Part shown: positions 44,901 to 53,289 of the stretch, piece by piece
Numbering within the stretch: position 1 is the first letter of the stretch
Layout of the letters: each line of letters opens with the position of its first letter
NCBI GenBank assembly: GCA_947184155.2
Contig: CAMXCT020000480.1
Coordinates: forward strand, 166,162 to 230,161
Source: Cladocopium goreaui
Taxonomy: Eukaryota; Sar; Dinophyceae; Suessiales; Symbiodiniaceae
Direction: 5' to 3'
Length of the DNA stretch: 64,000 bases
The notes under the pieces: model-generated
Databases searched by the model: none
Told to the model about the DNA's origin: nothing
Seen by the model: only the letters and a program-made list of their open reading frames with translations
Program-made: the position numbers and the translations under genes

Positions 44901-45350
44901 CATCTCTGGGGATTCTTCAACTACACCCTGGGTGCACCAATTGGAAAAATGGCTGTGTACTCCAAAGCAATACCCCAGTAGGCACGCAATGGTAGATTGG
45001 CAAAGAAGGCAAAATGCCGCACGGTGCCAGATGCCGCTGCACTAGTGGGCTGGCCATGGCAAGGCTGATAGTGATACAGGGGATAAGTTTTTCAAATGGT
45101 GTGCTTCCCTTGGTTCCCAATTTTTCGCATGTTCTTAACTGGAACACTAGAAACTGAATGCAGAGGTAATGCATGATGCGTCACACAGTCGTCCATCAAC
45201 CTCTGAGCTGAGCCAGCGCATCCATGCCAGGATTTAGCACCTTGTGATTACACCCTTTCTTTGGATTTGGGGGCTTTGAATATCCCAAAAAAGGAGAAAA
45301 GAGGGTGTAATCTCAGGGTGTCTTTCAGAATTTCTCAGATCATCTGAGCT
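44901..45350. other. no gene identified
   Basis: Unique sequence of medium GC content with no clear ORF. Confidence 0.35.
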
Positions 45351-45458
45351 TTTACACACAAAATCTCCTACACACAGCAAGCTTTTACACACAAAATCTT
45401 TTACACACAGCAAGCGTTTACACACAGAACACTTACACACACAGTGCTTTTACACATG
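45351..45458. repeat. TTTTACACACAGCAAGC minisatellite, copy 1
   Basis: About six imperfect units of TTTTACACACAGCAAGC or TTTTACACACAAAATC. The order of units (CAAAATC, CAGCAAGC, CAGAACAC, CAGTGC, CATGG) is the same as in the array at 46949. Confidence 0.85.
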
Positions 45459-45466
45459 GTAAGCGC

Positions 45467-45613
45467 ATGGGCTGCATGGAGAATTGGTCTGAGGTGATGG
45501 AGATCGTCGCGCCGAGTTCGAAGAAGCGGCTGGGGAACGCCAAAAGCCTCCAGATCTTTCGAACGATGTGCGAGGAGGCGCGGAGGGTCAGTGCTAGAGA
45601 CGGCGGCCGATGA
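45467..45613 (+). CDS. short ORF or exon, 48 codons, unknown product
   Basis: ATG to TGA. Reads MGCMENWSEVMEIVAPSSKK, then RLGNAKSLQIFRTMCEEARR, a mixed hydrophobic and charged peptide that looks more like protein than its neighbours. It begins right after the minisatellite. The minus strand is also open. No family is recognised; it could be one exon of a gene. Confidence 0.33.
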   Translation: MGCMENWSEVMEIVAPSSKKRLGNAKSLQIFRTMCEEARRVSARDGGR

Positions 45614-46719
45614 AACCCAACACAACCATGCCGGGCTGCAGGCATACGTGCCGAGCGCGAACGCCAAAAACCCGGCGCCGTGGTTTTAGCGGAGGCGCGG
45701 CAGAGCAGTTTGCTTACATGCGCTGCATCCAGCCATGTGTTGCTCGACTGTTGAGATTTATTGGCTTCGTCCCCGTTCTTGCAAGGTCAGGCGATGGCCG
45801 CAGCAGCGCTTTCACCGCATGGACAACGCGCCTGAGGTATAAAAAGGAAAAGTTGAGCGCTGCGCAGCGGTCCTAGTTGAACATGGGCATGTTGATAGGA
45901 AGTCTTAGCTAGTTGATCAAATCGTTGTGCAGCAGCAAGGCATCCGACAATTAAGAGGGATATGGCAACATAGGTCGTGATTTGCTGTTGTCCCGCAGCC
46001 GCGTCACAGCTTTTTCAAGCCGGCAAGTTGTCACCGTGCTCCTGCCTTCGTTGAGCGTCTGAAACCCAAAGCGTCAAAGTTTGAAAGACGCAACCCAGAA
46101 ACCCCGCAGAAAAAACTAGCGTCCGCTTCACCACTTTCAGCCCGCAACGTGCATCAGGCCAGAATGGCAGCCCGGAGCCTCGAAATTTTGCGTTCGAGCA
46201 TAGCATAGCTACATAAACTAAACGTCCACTAGTTCACGGCATCGCACATGGTAAAACCACAACCTTTGGCCCAAGGTCGAGCCAGTGACTTGGACGTTCA
46301 TCAACGGCTTAAATCACGAGGAGCATTCGCTGAACATGGTGGAGCCAGGCGCGACGAAAGGGACGGAGCAGCACAGCACAGAATATATATAAGAAGGAAT
46401 ATTCGAATGATACAACAGGATACAATGATCGTCTTGTCTTCAGAACGCAAAGTCTGTGAAAGCAGCGATTGCCCTTGCCATCTCGCCGCGAGGTCTCTTG
46501 TTTTGGTCTTTCAGGGCCACGAAGAGACTGAGGACAGTGTTAGAGCTGGGTCCGGATGCAGAGATTACCTTGTTTTTTAACGAGGTGTGCCTGCGCTCCA
46601 AAAGTGCTTGGGAGCGCGCAGGGCCCTTCCCAGCCCTTCACCCCCAGGTCCACCATAGCTACTTGGCTCATGGGATGGTTTCATCGTTCACCAATCACCT
46701 AATATTTTACCCAACCCAA
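45614..46719. other. GC-richer region, no certain gene
   Basis: Several overlapping frames are open, for example plus 46248-46580, and plus 46456-46600 (AAIALAISPRGLLFWSFRAT). Sequence is richer in G+C than most of the window. No splice pair or family allows a call. Confidence 0.3.
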
Positions 46720-46829
46720 CTGGTTGGTGGTTTCAAGCATGACTTTTATTTTCCATGTCATATATGGGATGTCACCCGAAACCAATTAACTTTCATATTT
46801 TTCAATATGGTTATTGCACCACCAACCAG
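46720..46829. mobile_element. family B element, older sub-type
   Basis: Left CTGGTTGGTGGTTTCAAGCA, right TTGCACCACCAACCAG with TTTTTCAATATGGTTATT; 110 bp. Closest to the copy at 28816. No clear target duplication. Confidence 0.78.
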
Positions 46830-46872
46830 ATAATAATATGATCACCGTATATTCAACATTTATTCACCATGT

Positions 46873-46935
46873 TACCCTCTGGTTGTTTAACATAGCCATG
46901 GTATAGATGGCCCATTTATAGATGGTTTACCTACC
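46873..46935. mobile_element. family A element, left half of a split copy
   Basis: TACCCTCTGGTTGTTTAACA, CATAGCCATGGTATAGATGG, then CCCATTTATAGATGGTTTAC: the left half of the 11726 sub-type. It breaks off at ACCTACC, where the TACACACA array begins; the right half resumes at about 48953. Confidence 0.75.
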
Positions 46936-46948
46936 AGTAGTACCCGTG

Positions 46949-47125
46949 CTTACACACACAGCAAGCTTTTTAAACAGAGAAGCTTTTGCACACAGCAAGC
47001 TTTTACACACAAAATCTTTTACACACAGCAAGCTTTCACACACAGCAAGCGTTTACACACAGAACACTTACACACAGTGCTTTTACACATGGCAAGCGTT
47101 TACACACAGAAACTTTTACACAGAG
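46949..47125. repeat. TTTTACACACAGCAAGC minisatellite, copy 2
   Basis: About nine units; part of it (46998-47100) is almost identical to the array at 45366-45466. Confidence 0.87.
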
Positions 47126-47163
47126 ACGCTCCTTGACGCACAGAGAAGCTTGTATTATAGTAT

Positions 47164-47550
47164 ACACACAGGAATTGCAGCTCCAAAACCGGATCTCGAC
47201 GCCAAAGCGAAAAAAAGACGACGATTTTGAAGCACTTTTTAAAAGGAAAATTCCCAGCGCCGAAATGGAGAAAATCTGCTGACAAATCACTGTCGCAGCC
47301 TTCATGCATCCAATACGATTTACGAAGTCCAGCTGCAAAAGACAATAGTATTACGCATGCAGCCGCGGCAAGAAGCAACCCTGACGCAGCCACTACAATG
47401 CGATCTGCAAAGACGGAGTTGCAAAACACAATAAAAGTAATAGAACTACGCACAACGGCGTCGGAAATTGCAGCTCCAAAACCGGATCTCGACGCCAAAG
47501 CGAAAAAAAGACGACGAATTTGAAGCACTTTTGAAAAGGATCTTTAAAAG
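47164..47550. repeat. 80-bp direct duplication 293 bp apart
   Basis: ATTGCAGCTCCAAAACCGGA followed by TCTCGACGCCAAAGCGAAAA occurs at 47173 and again at 47466, each followed by a near copy of GAAGCACTTTT. Short ORFs (PKPDLDAKAKKRRR) end in both copies. Between them are CATGCATCC/CATGCAGCC words that recall the following 325-bp repeat. Confidence 0.85.
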
Positions 47551-47626
47551 GAAAGTTACTAGCGCCAAAATGCTGTCGCAGCCTTCATGCAGCCACTCCT
47601 CCCCACAACACACGGCATGCAACATT

Positions 47627-48514
47627 CATGCAGCCATTCCAATGCGATCTGCAACCACAGATTCAAGAAACGAATAGAACTACGCACACAGGAACAACCA
47701 CTCGTTGCAGAACACAGAGGAGGAACCGATTGACCTCGAAACGGTCCAAACCGCACCCGCCGCACACACGAGGTACCTTTCATCGTCGGCTGCCGCCACT
47801 TTACACGGAAAAATACAAGGTTTCGTGCTCCGGCTTCCTCTCCAACACAAGCCCCATGCAACATTTTATGCAGCCATTACGATGCGTTTTGCAGCATGAC
47901 ATGGCTAACCCGCATGCACCTACGCACATGGCAACACCAGATGAGAACAATCATGCAGCCATTCCAATGCGATCTGCAACCACAGATTCAAGAAACGAAT
48001 AGAACTACGCACACAGGAACAACCACTCGTTGCAGAACACAGAGGAGGAACCGATTGACCTCGAAACGGTCCAAACCGCACCCGCCGCACACACGAGGTA
48101 CCTTTCATCGTCGGCTGCCGCCACTTTACACGGAAAAATACAAGGTTTCGTGCTCCGGCTTCCTCTCCAACACAAGCCCCATGCAACATTTTATGCAGCC
48201 ATTACGATGCGTTTTGCAGCATGACATGGCTAACCCGCATGCACCTACGCACATGGCAACACCAGATGAGAACAATCATGCAGCCATTCCAATGCGATCT
48301 GCAACCACAGATTCAAGAAACGAATAGAACTACGCACACAGGAACAACCACTCGTTGCAGAACACAGAGGAGGAACCGATTGACCTCGAAACGATCCAAA
48401 CCGCACCCGCCGCACACACGAGGTACCTTTCATCGCCGGCTGCAGCCACTTTACATGGAAAAATACAAGGTTTCGTGCTCCGGCTTCCTCTCCAACACAA
48501 GCCCCATGCAACAT
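47627..48514. repeat. 325-bp tandem repeat, 2.7 units
   Basis: Units begin CATGCAGCCATTCCAATGCG at 47627, 47952 and 48277. Units 1 and 2 look identical by eye; unit 3 has a few changes (for example GATCC for GGTCC) and is cut short. Each unit carries a 64-codon plus ORF starting MQNTEEEPIDLETVQTAPAA at 47705, 48030 and 48355, without known homology. Near identity suggests recent duplication. Confidence 0.95.
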
Positions 48515-48522
48515 TCATGCGT

Positions 48523-48575
48523 CGCCACTTCCCTTCGTCACCACTTCCCTTCCTCACCACTTCCCTTCGTCACAA
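48523..48575. repeat. short CACTTCCCTTCGTCAC repeat
   Basis: Three units of about 17 bp (CACTTCCCTTCGTCAC and variants) joining the two larger arrays. Confidence 0.8.
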
Positions 48576-48583
48576 CCCTGTCT

Positions 48584-48903
48584 CATAGCTTCTTATTCTT
48601 TTGTTATGTATTGTTATGTTATATATTGTGATGTGATGTACCACCCTTCATCAAGGTCAATTCCATAGCTTCTTATTCTTTTGTTATGTATAGTTACGTA
48701 TGTATTGTGATGTGATGTACCACCCTTCATCAAGGTCAATTCCATAGCTTCTTATTCTTTTGTTATGTATAGTTACGTATGTATTGTGATGTGATGTACC
48801 ACCCTTCATCAAGGTCAATTCCATAGCTTCTTATTCTCTTGTTATGTATTGTTATGCTGTGTATTGCTAGATCACGTACCACCCTTCATCATAGTCAATT
48901 CCA
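48584..48903. repeat. 79-80-bp tandem repeat, four units
   Basis: CATAGCTTCTTATTCTTTTG begins at 48584, 48664, 48743 and 48822. Each unit ends CACCCTTCATCAAGGTCAAT. Units 2 and 3 are nearly identical; unit 4 is most changed. Confidence 0.95.
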
Positions 48904-48952
48904 TCAAGTAAAAGTCATTCGTAACTCGGAAGTATTGCTTCCCAACTTCCTT

Positions 48953-49002
48953 GAATTAAAAACATGTGATTTTCCATGGCTATGTTAAATAAGCAGATGT
49001 TA
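48953..49002. mobile_element. family A element, right half of a split copy
   Basis: AATTAAAAACATGTGATTTT, CCATGGCTATGTTAAATAAG, then CAGATGTTACC match the right half of the 11726 sub-type (AAACATGGTGATTTTCCATG, then GCTATGTTAAATAACCAGAT). Together with 46873-46935 it makes one element interrupted by about 2 kb. Confidence 0.7.
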
Positions 49003-49038
49003 CCCCATATTTCACCAACGTTCAAAAAGCCTCGAAAG

Positions 49039-49148
49039 GCTCTTCTACGCCAAGCCCTGGCAGACGCTGAACACGTCGTCGCTGTCCTTTCCGCAGCGTT
49101 TGCACGTGGCGCATGGCGCAGCCACGGCGTGGCATGGCGCATTCACCG
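49039..49148 (+). CDS. candidate exon, unknown product
   Basis: Acceptor CTCGAAAG|G and donor TTCACCG|GTTATG. After one leading base the frame reads LFYAKPWQTLNTSSLSFPQR and then LHVAHGAATAWHGAFT. The minus strand is open over most of it, with a Cys-rich peptide (CATCKRCGKDSDDVFSVC), so strand is not settled. Confidence 0.4.
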
Positions 49149-49159
49149 GTTATGATGGG

Positions 49160-49240
49160 GAAATCATGGTGTAAATCATGGTGTAAATCATGACAATCAT
49201 GGGGAAAACCGTGGTGTAAATCATGGTGTATATTAGTTGG
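49160..49240. repeat. 14-bp AAATCATGGTGTAA repeat
   Basis: Five to six units of GGTGTAAATCATGG with changes, in a purine-rich context. Confidence 0.75.
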
Positions 49241-49884
49241 GATAAACATGGGAACTGATGTGGACATGATTGATGTGAAGATATGAAAAAAAACATTTCC
49301 GGTGATAATGAAGGTTTCAAGGCAGCAAAATCCGATGACGACGTTGGTACCTGGTTCTCACAGCTGCCCAAATTGAGGGACTTCATCACCAGCAAACCCT
49401 TTGTACATCCACCTTTTACATGTGCGTTGTTTGTATGAACGCCTTGTGCTAGATATATTAGGTGTATAATTATATATAATATGTATACAGTATACAGATA
49501 TTTGAATCTAAAATTATATAGATATCGAAAGGGACTTCAAAAAATATATTTCTACAAATCTATATAAAACTCCTGGTTGGGAACTTTCCGATCCATGGTT
49601 TCTTGGCAAATTATAACTAGACCGTGCCAGAAATGGTTAGTAAAGGGAACTCTGGGAACCTCCAATGGGTTTCTTCACTGCAATGGGTATGTCTGGAAAT
49701 GGCCCCACACTGAATCATGGCCATTTGAACCACGGAACCTGATAGTCAAGCAGTTCATTTTCCATTTTTTTCATTTTTTTTACCAACAATCCATGGTCCA
49801 TGTGTGAAATCCGCATCTTTGATGGCAACCCCAGCCATTTCTTCAGCGTTTCGGATAGCCACTGAGTCTCTGGAACCTCCACAG
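49241..49884. other. no gene identified
   Basis: Unique AT-rich DNA. Confidence 0.35.
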
Positions 49885-49971
49885 CTTGGGTGTTACCTTT
49901 GGCCGCTGGGAAGACGGTGTTGGCTTGGCGGCGGATGGAAAGGTGCCAGCCGCGTTTGGGGAAACGAGAGG
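49885..49971 (+). CDS. candidate 87-bp exon, Gly/Asp rich
   Basis: Acceptor ACCTCCACAG and donor GAGAGG|GTACCC. After one leading base the frame reads LGVTFGRWEDGVGLAADGKV and then PAAFGETR, with two trailing bases. Protein-like, with the expected GC contrast. Product unknown. Confidence 0.47.
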
Positions 49972-50894
49972 GTACCCATTAAATATGGTGGTGTTCAATG
50001 TCAGAAACTGTTATATATATATAGAATTATATAGAGAGAGGGTATGTTTAAATAATCTCTTCTTCCTGATTCAACGTGCCATTCAGAACCATGTCGTGAA
50101 ATGTACTAGTCCTATTTCATGTGATTCACGTTTGGAGGGCCGTTTGAGGCGGTATTTCATGTTGCGGGAATGGACTACCACAATGATTCATCGACAACAA
50201 TATGGGCTGTGGATTTACCAGAATATGAGGATGTTTTTTAACGGGGGACATTTCATGGGATGCAGCTAGTCTTGGGGTGATATGGGTTAGTCCAAGAATA
50301 TACCAAAATGAACATTTTACCTCCCAACAATCCCGTATTTATATTATTTTAATGATGGGGAATATGATGGAATATGATTTTCCCATCATTAAACCATCAT
50401 AATGGATTGGGTACATGGAATATGTTTTTCCCATCATTAGTAATTGGGTATGATTTTCCCATGATGGAAAGAGATACCCAATTATCAGACAAACTCGTTC
50501 TGGGACTGGGACATTGGACACCGACGGTCACCGACCTCTTTTGGTACTGGATTTTGATGCTATTGATCATTTGATAATAAAATATCAGCAAAAGCCGCGG
50601 GTCCCAGGTAATAATTTAAATGGAATCTTATATAACCCTTGCCCACATTGTTGATTACATACAGTATTTCTACACGGTTCATATTGTCGCTTTAGTGCCT
50701 TATGCTCGGCTGGTTTCTATCACAGATTGATTGCCATCCACATTTGACAAATGCCCATAGCCAAACATCTCTGATATTGATATGTCCTCCGTTTTGGTTG
50801 GTTGAATACATTGAATACATGCTATTGCTGGCTGAATACCCTTTTGCAGCCAATTGCTGGTCAGACATTTCTTTTCTACGAAAAAACACCATGA
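49972..50894. other. no gene; two satellite-like decamers
   Basis: At about 50355-50378 the sequence GGGGAATATGATGGAATATG carries two copies of the 10-bp unit of the 31.6-kb satellite, followed by imperfect inverted copies of ATTTTCCCATCAT to 50465. Confidence 0.45.
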
Positions 50895-51015
50895 TACCCT
50901 CTGGCAATCTGCAGCATGGCTTGCTGGAAAATCCATCATTGCAGTCTATGATTTTCCAAGCAAAGCTCCATGGAGTTCGGGGATTTCCGAGCCATTTTTG
51001 ATAACGGAGGGTGTA
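50895..51015. mobile_element. family C element, copy 2
   Basis: Starts TACCCTCTGGCAATCTGCAG and ends TTGATAACGGAGGGTGTA. It shares AGCATGGCTTGCTGGAAAAT and GGGGATTTCCGAGCCATTTT with the copy at 40221. The ends pair with each other over about 12 bp. Confidence 0.58.
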
Positions 51016-51065
51016 GGAATCTAGTCCATCCACCATCCTATTATCTCCCCCTCTCTCTTTGTATA

Positions 51066-51183
51066 TACCCTCTGGTTATGACTAACATAGCCATGGTATA
51101 GATGGCCCATAGAAATAGATGGTTTACCTATGAAAAATGGGTGGATCTTTCCATGGCGTACTGTTAGTCATAACCAGAGGGTA
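51066..51183. mobile_element. family A MITE
   Basis: Left TACCCTCTGGTTATGACTAA, right TTAGTCATAACCAGAGGGTA: exact terminal inverted repeats of about 19 bp in a 118-bp element. The TTATGACTAA words replace the TTATTTAACG of other copies on both arms at once, so the arms evolve together or the sub-family is distinct. Confidence 0.88.
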
Positions 51184-51305
51184 TTTAATATAGATATAGT
51201 TATAACATGTTATAACTATAGTTCTAGATCCCCATTGTCTCACCATTACCCCAAAAATATCACCACATATCACCATAGACATCCATAGTGCTGAAATCCC
51301 GGCAG

Positions 51306-51371
51306 GTGGAATTGTTGGGCGTCGCGATCCGCGCGGGAGATCCACTGGAAATCAGCGAGGTCGCACGCCGG
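51306..51371 (+). CDS. candidate 66-bp exon, unknown product
   Basis: Acceptor CCCGGCAG and donor CGCCGG|GTGATT, phase 0 at both ends, 22 codons including VELLGVAIRAGDPLEISEVA. A convincing protein-like peptide with clear GC contrast. No family is recognised. Confidence 0.5.
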
Positions 51372-52113
51372 GTGATTTCACCAGCGTGACCTGAGTTATA
51401 CCAGTGATAAGTGACCTGAAATCAGCCCATTTATAGAATGTCTAATCCCATAAAAATAACCAGTTATAACTTATTAATATAACTGATAAATGGCCAGAGC
51501 AGTTGTTTGTGGTGGATAAAAGAAACAAAACTGAGGGGTCCACCAGTCATAGTGCATTAACAATTGAATATGGATGTTTTTTCTGAGTACAATCTGACAC
51601 ATGTTCCCAGCAAGAATCAGAATCCACCAATGAACTCGGCGAGATTGACTTATGTTTCTTTTTTTTGGAGGAAACTTCATGGCAACTGTTCATGGGGAAG
51701 GTGATGATTTCCAGTTTGGGTATACTGGTATACTGGTATGCCGTATACCCCATGGACAGTGAAGCCAACATATATGGGGAGTCAATGAGCAATGCTCAGT
51801 TTACATTGACTGAGTTTTTCTGTTTTGTTTGTTTCTTTGGAGGTTAGTGGGGTTTAAGTGATTTGATAGACAAAATTCAAGGGAATGACATATTGCCAAT
51901 GGTTGGGACTTCAGAATAACTTTTTCATGATTCAATAGAAACTAACACACCAATTGGGATTATGTTTATAGCTATGTAGTAAGGAATTCTGCCGAGCAGG
52001 GGTCTAAGAAAGACGGAGACTCCACCAGCAGAACACCATTGAATTTGTGTTAACCAGTCCCTCACCACCCAAAATTGAGAATTGAAGCTGAAGCAAGAAT
52101 TAAAGCAAACAAG
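51372..52113. other. no gene identified; flank of the copia element
   Basis: A weak island at about 51600-51645 (plus QESESTNELGEID) is not called. The rest is unique sequence up to the insertion site CACG. Confidence 0.35.
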
Positions 52114-52117
52114 CACG

Positions 52118-52247
52118 TGTTCAATTTGTCATCCAAGGATTCTGATTGTGTTGACCTTCCACCGCAGCCGTGACACGGCTCTTGCTTACCTGATCCCTCA
52201 TGTGCGTCGGATGAAAGTGGCGCTTACCTGCATTGGGAGTTTCTTCA
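52118..52247 (+). repeat. 5' long terminal repeat, 130 bp
   Basis: Begins TGTTCAATTTGTCATCCAAG and ends CATTGGGAGTTTCTTCA. Very short for a copia LTR. It contains a perfect hairpin AGCCGTG-A-CACGGCT at 52166-52180. No TATA box was seen. Confidence 0.93.
52166..52180. promoter_or_regulatory. palindrome in the LTR
   Basis: AGCCGTG and CACGGCT around a single A; the same hairpin recurs in the 3' LTR at 60553-60567, where it overlaps the pol stop codon. It could be a protein-binding or RNA-structure element; role inferred only. Confidence 0.4.
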
Positions 52248-52248
52248 G

Positions 52249-52262
52249 TGGTATCCGGAGCC
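52249..52262 (+). promoter_or_regulatory. primer-binding site, initiator-Met-tRNA-like
   Basis: TGGTATCCGGAGCC starts one base after the LTR. The usual copia site is TGGTATCAGAGC, complementary to initiator methionine tRNA. Here seven bases match and the rest differ, which may reflect the dinoflagellate tRNA sequence or another primer. Confidence 0.6.
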
Positions 52263-52301
52263 CTGGCTTTGGGGCACGTCTAGGAGACCTTTGGAATTTC
52301 C

Positions 52302-53126
52302 ATGACTAGCTCGGAGGGCACCATCATCACTGGCGCTGCTGGTGAGGAGAGGACGGGTGGGCAAGAGCCAGTTCCTAGCTTGGCTGAATTTGTGGATGCG
52401 AACCCAGATAGGGGGAGTCATGGCAGATGGTCAGAAGAAGAATGGAGACAGTGGAATGAAGGCCGTTGGGGCTTGGGGGCTTCACACACTCAGGGCAACT
52501 TAGGAGCTGTCGAATCTCAGGGTGATTCTTCAGACCCGTGGTCCAGAGCGAACCAAGCCACTTGGACACCCGCTACCTGGCGTCCTACGTCATGGGGACA
52601 GTGGGACAAGCCTGGCTACAAGGGTGACTTCAGTGACCCTCCTTCTTGGGGAGGCTGGCCTCATTACCGCCTGTGGAAGAGAGCTATGACTCGTTGGGAC
52701 ATGAACACCGACGTCTTGATGTGGCGTCGCAGTGAAAAGGTCCTGAAGACTTTCGACTGGGATCTTCAGTCGAAGCTGGATCACCTCACGGATGAGGCAT
52801 TGCAATCCTCTGACTACTTGAAGCACATCTTCTCCATCCTCGACGTCTTGGCCGGCGAGAAGGAGGAATCTGAGAAGCGGCGAAGCATTCGAGCCGCGCT
52901 GTACGAAGGCCCTCGTCGCAGCGACGAGACTTTGTCGCAGTATACCTTGAGGCGAGAAGCTCAGTTCAGCTCCGCCTCTCGGTATATTCAGATCCCTGAT
53001 GATCTGAAGGCCTTCATGATGGAGGAGCAAGCGGGTCTTTCCAAGCAGAATCTCCAGAACCTCCGCTCGCTCACTGGCGGGGCTTCAAGCTTCTCGCAGG
53101 TGATGAAGGGTCTCCAAGGTCCTTGA
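52302..53126 (+). CDS. gag: Gag-like protein, N-terminal part
   Basis: 274 codons from the first ATG after the primer-binding site. Residues 25-110 are rich in Trp (WSEEEWRQWNEGRWG, PPSWGGWPHYRLWKRAMTRW), followed by a helical region (QSKLDHLTDEALQSSDYLKH, then ILDVLAGEKEE) and QYTLRREAQF, as in copia Gag/UBN2 proteins. It would form the virus-like particle. The frame ends at QVMKGLQGP and stops. The natural continuation (LDTEDEPIMKSKSHAYYGAE) is in the +1 frame, so one base seems to have been gained near 53115. Confidence 0.75.
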   Translation: MTSSEGTIITGAAGEERTGGQEPVPSLAEFVDANPDRGSHGRWSEEEWRQWNEGRWGLGASHTQGNLGAVESQGDSSDPWSRANQATWTPATWRPTSWGQWDKPGYKGDFSDPPSWGGWPHYRLWKRAMTRWDMNTDVLMWRRSEKVLKTFDWDLQSKLDHLTDEALQSSDYLKHIFSILDVLAGEKEESEKRRSIRAALYEGPRRSDETLSQYTLRREAQFSSASRYIQIPDDLKAFMMEEQAGLSKQNLQNLRSLTGGASSFSQVMKGLQGP

Positions 53127-53289
53127 CACCGAGGATGAGCCAATCATGAAGAGCAAGTCTCATGCCTACTACGGCGCCGAAGCCGCCGCCTCTGGAGACT
53201 ACGTCACTGAGGATCACGAGTTGACTGACGATGAGGACGCTTTGGACGAGCAGGAGTTTCCATGCCTTCCTCTATGTGGCATATCGTGA
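53113..53289 (+). pseudogene. Gag continuation in a second frame
   Basis: Between the Gag stop and the next ORF, a third frame is open and reads LDTEDEPIMKSKSHAYYGAE, then AAASGDYVTEDHELTDDEDA, an acidic linker. It changes frame again at about 53258-53268 (QEF, then HAFLYVAYRDD in the next frame). Each step looks like a single extra base. No known slip heptamer was recognised, so this reads as damage or assembly error rather than programmed shifting. Confidence 0.6.

Noticed and set aside
44256-44981. 241-codon ORF reading LHTSHSTLHT
   Set aside because: Entirely the CACACTTC array.
47559-48560. Minus-strand ORFs of 76-101 codons in the 325-bp repeat
   Set aside because: They recur with the unit just as the plus ORF does, have no start support, and cannot both be real; only the repeat is annotated.
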